From CAZGVW01 sp964529265 (GTDB lineage: Bacteria; Planctomycetota; Phycisphaerae; Phycisphaerales; UBA1924), in assembly GCA_964529265.1 (NCBI GenBank), contig CAZGVW010000129.1, positions 1 to 5,241 of the forward strand: a DNA stretch of 5,241 nt. Direction: 5' to 3'. The stretch's first letter is position 1, and the number at the start of each line of letters is the position of its first letter. Below are positions 1 to 5,135 of the stretch, piece after piece. The translations under genes were made by a program, and so were the position numbers. The notes beneath the pieces were generated by a model. It did no database searches. It was given only the letters and a program-made list of their open reading frames with translations, and was not told the DNA's origin.

Positions 1-695
1 AGCAGCGCCGCAAACAGCAGCGTCAGCAGGTTGAAGTACTTCTCGATGAACCGCTTCATCGGCGCCCCGAACCACCACAGGAGCGCCGCCACGAGGAAGA
101 ACCGCCCCGACCGCCCGATCGCCGACGCCAGCAGGAACATCGGCAGCGATACGCTGAACACGCCCGCCGCGATCGTGAACACCTTGTACGGAATCGGCGT
201 GAACGCCGCGATGAACACTACCCAGAAGTCGTACCGCTCGTACAGCCCCTGCACGTGCGTGAACTTCTCCTCCGAGAACACGTGCCCGAAGAAGAACTGA
301 TCCACCGCCTGCCACAACCCCCACCCGATCGCATACCCCGCGAGCCCTCCCGCCACCGAACCCGCCGCGCTCACCAGCGCATACCACCAGGCCTTCTCCC
401 GCCGCTCCAGCGTCAGCGCGATCTGCAGCACATCCGGCGGAATCGGAAAGAAACTCGATTCCGCGAACGCCAGCAGAAACAGCGCCCAGTTCGACGACTT
501 CCGGTGCGCCCACGACAGCACCCAGTCGTACATCCGCCGGTGGATCGCCCACCGGCTCACCAGCCGCGCTTCGACATCCCGCTCCCCCTCGGCCAGCGCA
601 GTCCCCGCCACCGCCGGACGCACCGCCTCCGCCTCCGGCGCCTCCCCCTGCGCGTCGTGGTCGTCAGGCCTCGGTTTGGGCTCGCTCGCCGCCAT
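1..695 (-). CDS. YqaA/DedA-like VTT-domain integral membrane protein (C-terminus cut by window edge)
   Basis: A minus-strand reading frame runs without a stop from ATG 695-693 to the left edge and gives 231 complete residues. Residues 1-45 are acidic and Ala/Pro/Glu-rich, probably a disordered cytoplasmic tail. From about residue 55 (MYDWVLSWAHRK) the sequence matches the VTT (SNARE-associated) fold. A first hydrophobic or re-entrant segment at 70-94 carries ESSFFPIPPD (79-88). A Gly-rich helix follows at 103-128. A second re-entrant motif, FTPIPYKVFTIAAGV, spans 165-179, and further helices lie at about 184-208 and from 221 on, with Arg195 and Arg198 in GRSGRF. The family includes DedA/YqaA membrane proteins; some relatives flip or scramble lipids such as undecaprenyl phosphate, but this protein's substrate is unknown. 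The 695 start is supported by GGAG five bases upstream. Met55 (533-531) is an alternative start without such a site. The gene is transcribed divergently from the gene at 938. Confidence 0.85.
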   Translation of the reverse strand, partial: MAASEPKPRPDDHDAQGEAPEAEAVRPAVAGTALAEGERDVEARLVSRWAIHRRMYDWVLSWAHRKSSNWALFLLAFAESSFFPIPPDVLQIALTLERREKAWWYALVSAAGSVAGGLAGYAIGWGLWQAVDQFFFGHVFSEEKFTHVQGLYERYDFWVVFIAAFTPIPYKVFTIAAGVFSVSLPMFLLASAIGRSGRFFLVAALLWWFGAPMKRFIEKYFNLLTLLFAAL

Positions 696-700
696 CAGCA

Positions 701-704
701 CTCC
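701..704 (-). promoter_or_regulatory. Ribosome binding site of the YqaA-like gene
   Basis: On the minus strand GGAG lies five bases before ATG 695-693, with a further GAGGG just upstream. It is the only clear Shine-Dalgarno match near a possible start of this frame. It supports translating the roughly 50-residue N-terminal tail instead of starting at Met55. Confidence 0.6.
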
Positions 705-849
705 ATCCCTCTCGCCCCATTCCGCTCCGCGCCACACCGCAGCGGCTTCCCCGCCGCGGGGCCGCAAGCATATCGGCCCAAAACACCCCCCGCGGCAGCG
801 CCGCAGCCGCTTTCCCTCCCCCGCGACATCCACCGCCCCCGATTCCCCT

Positions 850-877
850 TTGCCCCCCGGCCCGCCCCCCGTACTCT
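850..877 (+). promoter_or_regulatory. Weak sigma70-like promoter candidate for the propeller-dockerin gene
   Basis: TTGCCC at 850-855 (4/6 to TTGACA) and TACTCT at 872-877 (3/6 to TATAAT) are separated by 16 bases. A start near 884 would give a leader of about 54 bases. The match is poor and planctomycete promoter rules are not well known, so this is only a candidate. Confidence 0.2.
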
Positions 878-922
878 GGATGCACCGCCGCGCGGCGTCG
901 CCCGCCGCCTCCGGCGCCCCTC

Positions 923-928
923 AGGAGG
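923..928 (+). promoter_or_regulatory. Strong ribosome binding site (AGGAGG) of the propeller-dockerin gene
   Basis: A full AGGAGG lies nine bases before ATG 938 and fixes the start. CCTCC at 908-912 is exactly complementary to GGAGG at 924-928 across an 11-base loop, so the site could be partly hidden in a small hairpin. In such GC-rich sequence this pairing may be chance. Confidence 0.75.
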
Positions 929-937
929 ACCTTTCAC

Positions 938-1996
938 ATGACGCGTCTCCGTCCCGCCTGCGCCGCAGCCGCGGCAATGTCGCTCGCCGCCATCGCATCC
1001 CCCGCCCTCGCCGCGGATCAACTGCTCATCGTCGATTCCGGCGGCGATCGGGTGATGCTCTTCGACGCCGCCGACGGCTCGCCCATCGACCTCGATTGGC
1101 TCACCGATCTCGGCGCCGTCGGCTGGGTCTTCTCCACGCCCAAGGAGGCTGCCCGCGTCGGCAACGAGTACTGGGTCAGCGATCAGGTCGCCGACGCCAT
1201 CCACCGCTTCGACCTGAACCGCGTCTTCATCTCCAGCATCACCACCCGGGCCGACACCGGCGCGCCCCTCGACAACATGCGCGGCTTCGGCATCGATCCC
1301 GGCCGCGTCTACCTCTGCAACGCCGGCTCACCCATCAGCAGCACCGTCCAGCGCTATGCCCACGATGGCTCGCCTCTCGGCGCCTTCACCACCGGCGGCG
1401 GCGCCTTCGACGCCGAGCCCTGGATGGGCGACCTCCTCGTCAGCAACGACACCGGAACCGACGCCATCCAGCGCTGGACCACCGGCGGCGTCTTCGTGAG
1501 CAACTTCGCCTCCGGCGCGCCCATCAACACGCCGCAGCAACTCGTCATCCTCCCGGATAGCAGCGTCCTCCTCGCCAACTCCCTCGGCGCCGTCGGCAGC
1601 CGCGGGCTCATCCACTACAACCCCGATGGCACGACCCGCGCCTTCGTCGATGTGATCTCCGTCGGCAACCCGCCCACCCGCGGCGGGATGCTCCTCGATA
1701 ACGGCGACTATCTCGTCTCAACCAGCTCCGGCATCTTCCGCGCCACGTCCGACGGCGGCGGAGGATTCGCCCTCGTCTCCGTGCAGGCCGGCGTCGATGG
1801 ACAGTTCATCGTGCGCATCCCCGGCCCGCCCGATCCCTGCCCGCAGGACCTCGACGGCGACGGAATGGTCGGCGCTGGCGACCTCGCGCTCCTGCTCGGT
1901 TCCTGGGGCATGGGCGGACCAGCCGATTTCGATGGCGGCGGCGTCAGCGCCAGCGACCTCGCGCTCCTCCTCGGCGCGTGGGGGCCTTGCCCGTAA
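938..1996 (+). CDS. Exported six-bladed beta-propeller protein with C-terminal dockerin-like (GC-type) repeats
   Basis: The product has 352 residues. Residues 1-25 form a Sec signal peptide: MTRLR, a hydrophobic Ala-rich core, then SPALA with likely cleavage before Ala26. Residues 26-298 contain six recurrent beta segments spaced by about 45 residues, at about 29-50, 78-101, 124-150, 166-190, 210-237 and 258-282. Each follows a pattern such as LLVSND...IQRW...GVFVSNF, as in NHL/SMP-30-like six-bladed propellers. Residues 300-352 hold two dockerin-like calcium loops, D304-D315 and D330-D340, each followed by LALLLGxWG and flanked by Cys301 and Cys351. In Phycisphaerae such tails occur on many secreted proteins and probably act in attachment or cell-surface sorting. 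I see no catalytic residues that identify a substrate, so the function is unknown. AGGAGG upstream supports the start. A hairpin terminator follows, so the gene is probably monocistronic. Confidence 0.85.
   Translation: MTRLRPACAAAAAMSLAAIASPALAADQLLIVDSGGDRVMLFDAADGSPIDLDWLTDLGAVGWVFSTPKEAARVGNEYWVSDQVADAIHRFDLNRVFISSITTRADTGAPLDNMRGFGIDPGRVYLCNAGSPISSTVQRYAHDGSPLGAFTTGGGAFDAEPWMGDLLVSNDTGTDAIQRWTTGGVFVSNFASGAPINTPQQLVILPDSSVLLANSLGAVGSRGLIHYNPDGTTRAFVDVISVGNPPTRGGMLLDNGDYLVSTSSGIFRATSDGGGGFALVSVQAGVDGQFIVRIPGPPDPCPQDLDGDGMVGAGDLALLLGSWGMGGPADFDGGGVSASDLALLLGAWGPCP
1847..1987 (+). repeat. Dockerin-like duplicated repeat within the coding sequence
   Basis: Two copies of a calcium-loop-plus-helix unit are encoded in tandem. 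At DNA level 1878-1899 and 1953-1974 match at 21 of 22 bases, including the identical 16-mer GCGACCTCGCGCTCCT, exactly 75 bases (25 codons) apart. The first loop, DLDGDGMVGAGD, fits the D1-x-D3-x-D5-G6...D12 pattern. The second, DFDGGGVSASD, is one residue shorter and has Gly where Asp5 is expected. Confidence 0.85.
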
Positions 1997-2001
1997 CGAT
2001 T

Positions 2002-2018
2002 CCGCTCCGCTTGAGCGG
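2002..2018 (+). repeat. Small hairpin sharing its arms with the downstream terminator
   Basis: CCGCTC (2002-2007) and GAGCGG (2013-2018) can form a 6-bp stem with a 5-base loop, six bases after the stop codon of the propeller gene. The same two arm sequences recur in the hairpin at 2035-2058 in opposite order, so alternative pairings between the two hairpins are possible. Confidence 0.4.
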
Positions 2019-2034
2019 CGGCCGGTTTCATCGT

Positions 2035-2064
2035 AGAGCGGCTCTTCCGAGCCGCTCTTTCTCT
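2035..2064 (+). terminator. Intrinsic terminator candidate after the propeller-dockerin gene
   Basis: AGAGCGGCTC (2035-2044), loop TTCC (2045-2048) and GAGCCGCTCT (2049-2058) form a perfect 10-bp stem. It is followed by TTCTCT, a short pyrimidine tail with interrupted T. It begins 39 bases after the stop codon of the propeller gene. The hairpin ends only 28 bases before the ATG of the phosphatase gene, so it could instead lie in that gene's leader. Confidence 0.65.
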
Positions 2065-2086
2065 GCGCCACTACCCTGTCGGCTCG

Positions 2087-3994
2087 ATGTCGATCCGCCG
2101 GCAGATGATGGTCCTGATCGCCCTGCCCACGCTGGTCATCTATGTCCTCGTGGTCGGGCTCACCGCCGTCTACGTCCACCGCGAGTCGCGCCGCGAAGTC
2201 GAGCGCGATATGTCGCGCCTCGCCTCCAGCTACGCCGCGCGCTTCGATGGCGGGCTGCGCAAGGCCGCCGTCATCGCCGAGGCCACCGCGGCCATGATGG
2301 AGACCGTGCAGGAGGTCTCCGACGAGGAGGTCTACGCCATCCTCGCCCGCAACGTCGGCCACACCGACCTCGTCTACGGCGCATGCATGGCCTTCGAGCC
2401 CGGCAGGCGCAGACCCGGCGGCGAACTCTTCGCCCCCTATGTCTGCCGCGCCGCCGAAGGCCTTCGCCACATGAACATCGATGAATCCGTCTACGACTGG
2501 TACCGCGATCCCGCCTACACCTGGTATTCGCAGCCCAAAGCCCTCGGCCGCGGCGTGTGGAGCGAGCCCTACTTCGACGAGGGCGCCGGCAACATCCTCA
2601 TGACCACCTACTCCGCCCCCTTCCGCCGCGGCAATGCCTTCGGCGGCGTCAACACCGTGGACATCGATCTGCCCCGCCTCCGCGAGACGGTCGGCCGCGA
2701 GTTCGAAGACGGCCTCGATTTCGTCATCTTGAACACCGACGGCCGCTTCGTCTTCGATCCCGATCCCACCCGCATCATGGGCCCCACCATTTTCGAACGG
2801 GCCGAAGCCGACGGAAACGCTCAACTCGCCGCGCTCGCGCGCCGGATGCTCTCGGGCGCGCCCGGCCTCGGCGCCATCGATCGCTGGGATGCGCCCGGCC
2901 GCACCCTGGTCTTCTATGCGCCCATTCCCTCCACCGGATGGGTCTTCGCCTCCCGCCTGCCGGAGGCCGTCGTGCTCGCGGATGTGCGCGCCCGCACCGC
3001 TTGGAGCGCCGCGGCCCTCGCGCTCGCCCTCGCGCTCACCATCGGCAGCATCTCGCTTGTCTCACGCCGCATCGCGCGCCCCATCAGCCGTCTGCGCGAC
3101 AAGGTCGCCGAAGTGGCCGCCGGCGATCTCGAAGCCCGCATCGAAGACCCCGGCGGCGCGGACGAAATCCGCACGCTCGCCCGCGCCTTCAACGACATGA
3201 CCGCCGAACTCCGCGCCCACATCGAGCGCCTCGCCGCCGAGACCGCCGCCCGCCGGCGCTTCGAGCGCGATCTCGATATCGCCCGCGATATTCAGCGCGG
3301 CCTCCTCCCAGCGAATCGCCCCCAACTGCGCGATTACCAGATCGTCGGCTGGAGCAAGGCCGCCGAGCAGACCGGCGGCGACTACTACGACTGGCAGACC
3401 CTCCCCGATGGCCGCACCATCATTACGCTCGCGGATGTCTCCGGCCACGGCATCGGCCCCGCCCTCGTGACGGCCGTCTGCCGCGCTTACGCCCGCGCGA
3501 CCTTCGCCACGCTGCAGGAGTTCTCCCCCGTCATCGATCAACTCAACGATCTGCTCACCTCCGACCTCAAGGAAGGCCGCTTCGTCACACTTGTCGCCGC
3601 GCTCCTCCACCCCGAGAGCCGGCGCGTCGAACTCATCTCCGCCGGCCACGGGCCCGTCCTTCGCTACATTGCCGCCGAGCACCGCCTCGAGCAACTCGAA
3701 ACCACCAACCTGCCCCTCGGCATCCAGCCCGGCCTCTCCTATTCGCCCCCCGTCGAATGGATCCTGAGCCCCGGCGACTTCCTCATGCTCACCACCGACG
3801 GATTCTTCGAATGGCTCGACGCGAATGGCCAGCGCTTCGGCCTCCAGCGCCTGAACGACACCATCCTCGAACTCGCCTCGCTCCCCGCCGAAGACATGAT
3901 CCGCCGCCTCTACGACCGCGTCCGCGACTTCGCCGGGGGCGCCGAGCAGGGCGACGACGTCACCGCCGTCGTCATCCGCCGCGCCGGCGACTGA
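2087..3994 (+). CDS. Membrane-bound dCache-HAMP-SpoIIE (RsbU-type) PP2C serine phosphatase
   Basis: The product has 635 residues. A first membrane helix lies at about 7-30, followed by an extracytoplasmic double-Cache sensor at about 35-295. The distal part carries DWY (137-139) and WSEPYFDEGAGNILMTTYS (158-176); the proximal part starts near FVILNTDGRF. A second helix spans 305-325, then HAMP (about 326-376, with RPI at 331-333), a short charged coiled-coil linker, and a SpoIIE/RsbU phosphatase from about 395. Phosphatase motifs are ARDIQRGLLP (399-408), GGDYYDW (430-436), ADVSGHGIGPAL (449-460), SAGHGP (518-523), TTDGFFEW (569-576) and GDDVTAVVI (622-630). Asp432, Asp450, Asp571 and Asp623/624 fit the metal-binding positions. 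The family dephosphorylates anti-sigma-antagonist (STAS) proteins in partner switching, so it likely turns an external signal into altered gene expression or behaviour. No STAS or kinase gene is visible nearby. ATG 2087 lacks a Shine-Dalgarno site but precedes a sensible N-terminus. Confidence 0.92.
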   Translation: MSIRRQMMVLIALPTLVIYVLVVGLTAVYVHRESRREVERDMSRLASSYAARFDGGLRKAAVIAEATAAMMETVQEVSDEEVYAILARNVGHTDLVYGACMAFEPGRRRPGGELFAPYVCRAAEGLRHMNIDESVYDWYRDPAYTWYSQPKALGRGVWSEPYFDEGAGNILMTTYSAPFRRGNAFGGVNTVDIDLPRLRETVGREFEDGLDFVILNTDGRFVFDPDPTRIMGPTIFERAEADGNAQLAALARRMLSGAPGLGAIDRWDAPGRTLVFYAPIPSTGWVFASRLPEAVVLADVRARTAWSAAALALALALTIGSISLVSRRIARPISRLRDKVAEVAAGDLEARIEDPGGADEIRTLARAFNDMTAELRAHIERLAAETAARRRFERDLDIARDIQRGLLPANRPQLRDYQIVGWSKAAEQTGGDYYDWQTLPDGRTIITLADVSGHGIGPALVTAVCRAYARATFATLQEFSPVIDQLNDLLTSDLKEGRFVTLVAALLHPESRRVELISAGHGPVLRYIAAEHRLEQLETTNLPLGIQPGLSYSPPVEWILSPGDFLMLTTDGFFEWLDANGQRFGLQRLNDTILELASLPAEDMIRRLYDRVRDFAGGAEQGDDVTAVVIRRAGD

Positions 3995-3995
3995 A

Positions 3996-4009
3996 TCCCC
4001 GTGCGGGGA
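3996..4009. terminator. Short hairpin in the convergent junction, doubtful terminator
   Basis: TCCCC, loop GTGC, GGGGA forms a 5-bp stem starting two bases after the stop codon of the phosphatase gene. There is no T-tract on either strand, so it is not a standard intrinsic terminator. It could weakly serve both converging genes; Rho-type termination is equally possible. Confidence 0.2.
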
Positions 4010-4011
4010 CG

Positions 4012-4029
4012 CGGGGCTTCCGGGGCTTC
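4012..4029. repeat. Two tandem copies of a 9-base unit in the convergent junction
   Basis: CGGGGCTTC occurs twice head to tail (4012-4020 and 4021-4029), followed by C and seven G, which resembles the start of a third copy. The repeat lies between the stop codons of the phosphatase gene and sucD and leaves both reading frames intact. Confidence 0.7.
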
Positions 4030-4038
4030 CGGGGGGGC

Positions 4039-5016
4039 TCACCCCATCTTCATCGCACGCATCATCGCCGCGCCCATGTCCGCCGGCGTTTCCGCGATCG
4101 CAAACCCCGCGTCCTTGAGCGCCGCGATCTTCGATTCCGCGCCCCCCTCGCCCCCCGAAATAATCGCCCCCGCGTGACCCATCCGCTTCCCCGGCGGCGC
4201 CGTGCGCCCCGCGATGAACGCCGCCAGCGGCTTCTTCATGTTCTTCTTCGCCCACGCCGCGGCTGCCTCTTCATCCGTCCCGCCGATCTCACCGATCATG
4301 AGCGCGCCCGCCGTCTCCGCGTCCGCGTTGAAGAGTTCCAGGCACTCGATGAACCCCATCCCGCGCACCGGGTCGCCGCCGATCCCCACGCACGTCGATT
4401 GCCCCAGCCCCGCGTTGCTCGTCTGCCACACCGCCTCATACGTCAGCGTCCCCGAGCGCGAGACGATCCCCACCGCCTTGCCCGTCTTCGCCTCGCTCAC
4501 GTGCGTGTGGATGTACCCCGGCATGATGCCGATCTTGCACCCCTTGCGCGTGTACGGGTCGTCCCTGCTCTCGCCCGACCCCGCCTTCGGCCCCGCCGAG
4601 ATCACCCCCGGGCAGTTCGGCCCGATGAGCCTGATCGGCGCCCGCCCCTCGGCGCCGCGCCGCAGATTCATCTCATCCAGCGCCGCCCGCGCCTTCACCA
4701 TGTCCGCAACCGGCACACCCTCGGTGATGCAGCAGATCACCGGAACCCCCGCATCCGCCGCCTCCAGCACCGCGTCCGCGGCAAAGGGCGGTGGCACGAA
4801 AATCATCGTCGCATCCGCCCCCGTCCCCTTCACCGCCGCATCCACCGTGTCGAACACCGGCAGATCGTTCTCGTCCTTCGTTCCGCCCTTCCCCGGCGTC
4901 ACACCGCCCACGATCGTCGGCGCATACAGCAGGCACCCCCGCGTGTGCAGCGCCCCGAACGACCCCGTGATCCCCTGACAGATCACCCGCGTTGAACCAT
5001 TGATCAGAATCGCCAT
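4039..5016 (-). CDS. sucD: Succinyl-CoA ligase (ADP/GDP-forming) subunit alpha
   Basis: The product has 325 residues. It is the CoA-binding and phospho-histidine subunit of succinyl-CoA synthetase, which converts succinyl-CoA, phosphate and ADP or GDP to succinate, CoA and ATP or GTP in the cytoplasmic TCA cycle; the beta subunit (sucC) sets nucleotide choice. Visible motifs are MAILINGSTRVICQGITGSFG (CoA-binding Rossmann start), GGVTPGKGGT (37-46), CCITEGVP, IGPNCPGVI (131-139), GIVSRSGTLTYEAV (183-196), GQSTCVGIGGDP (205-216), GEIGG (242-246) and KRMGHAGAI (277-285). His281 is the phosphorylated histidine and Glu243 its usual partner. It is 36 residues longer than the E. coli protein as I remember it, mainly from loops at about 116-128, 143-159 and 171-181. 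I chose ATG 5016-5014 because the family N-terminus starts there, although the frame stays open to 5178; no clear Shine-Dalgarno site precedes it. It converges on the phosphatase gene. Confidence 0.96.
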   Translation of the reverse strand: MAILINGSTRVICQGITGSFGALHTRGCLLYAPTIVGGVTPGKGGTKDENDLPVFDTVDAAVKGTGADATMIFVPPPFAADAVLEAADAGVPVICCITEGVPVADMVKARAALDEMNLRRGAEGRAPIRLIGPNCPGVISAGPKAGSGESRDDPYTRKGCKIGIMPGYIHTHVSEAKTGKAVGIVSRSGTLTYEAVWQTSNAGLGQSTCVGIGGDPVRGMGFIECLELFNADAETAGALMIGEIGGTDEEAAAAWAKKNMKKPLAAFIAGRTAPPGKRMGHAGAIISGGEGGAESKIAALKDAGFAIAETPADMGAAMMRAMKMG

Positions 5017-5135
5017 GAGGCCCGCAGGATAGCGGCCGCCCGTCAGGCCGGTTCCATAGAGCGGGGCGCCATGGCGCATCGCCCGACTCCGGGGCGCCGC
5101 AGTGCATCGCCGCCTCCTCGACTCCGGGGGCGCCG
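5017..5135. promoter_or_regulatory. Upstream (leader/promoter) region of sucD
   Basis: No gene is visible here. The frame upstream of the sucD start stays open but its translation (Gly/Arg/Pro-rich) resembles neither SucC nor a SucD extension. A perfect 12-base palindrome, GCGCCATGGCGC, lies at 5066-5077, 49 bases upstream of the start codon; it could be an operator or a chance GC palindrome. On the minus strand TATGGA (5058-5053) is a poor -10 candidate without a -35 partner. The promoter is therefore not identified. Confidence 0.4.
5076..5135. repeat. Imperfect direct repeat upstream of sucD
   Basis: GCATCGCC followed by CGACTCCGGGGCGCCG (5076-5099) recurs as GCATCGCC (5104-5111), seven inserted bases, then CGACTCCGGGGGCGCCG (5119-5135). 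The long halves differ only by one extra G. This looks like a local duplication with later indels, or an assembly artefact given the poor sequence just to the right. Confidence 0.65.

Larger units (their letters stand above)
696..937. other. Divergent intergenic region between the YqaA-like gene and the propeller-dockerin gene
   Basis: These 242 bases separate two divergent starts and should hold both promoters. I find no plausible protein or RNA gene here; open frames crossing it give only Arg/Pro-rich or Gly/Arg-rich translations typical of GC-rich shadow frames. The least GC-rich patch is around 766-784 and reads TATGCT on the minus strand (772-767), a 4/6 match to a -10 box without a matching -35. 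A GC hairpin is possible at 742-765: GCGG, bulge CTT, CCCCG, loop CCG, CGGGG, CCGC. It would sit in the 5' leader of the minus-strand gene if transcription starts near 760. Confidence 0.6.

Noticed and set aside
255..1560. Overlapping plus-strand frames at 255-941 and 676-1560
   Set aside because: Both are Arg/Pro/His-rich translations. The first is antisense to the YqaA-like gene, and the second overlaps the signal peptide and blades of the propeller gene out of frame.
938..1996. Reading the dockerin-like tail as part of a cellulosome
   Set aside because: There is no cohesin, scaffoldin or glycoside hydrolase in the window. The short GC-type tail of Phycisphaerae is better viewed as a general surface or sorting module.
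1718..2824. A minus-strand frame of 368 codons opposite the propeller and phosphatase genes
   Set aside because: It is Gly/Ala/Glu/Asp/Val-rich with no recognisable motif, and it spans the terminator hairpin and two well-supported genes on the other strand.
3062..4255. A minus-strand frame of 397 codons opposite the phosphatase gene
   Set aside because: It has a Gly/Ala-rich shadow composition and overlaps both the phosphatase motifs and the end of sucD in a different frame.
2557..4995. An open plus-strand frame of 812 codons
   Set aside because: It overlaps the phosphatase gene in another frame and then runs antisense through sucD. Its translation is Arg/Pro/His-rich low-complexity sequence, typical of shadow frames in GC-rich DNA with biased third positions.
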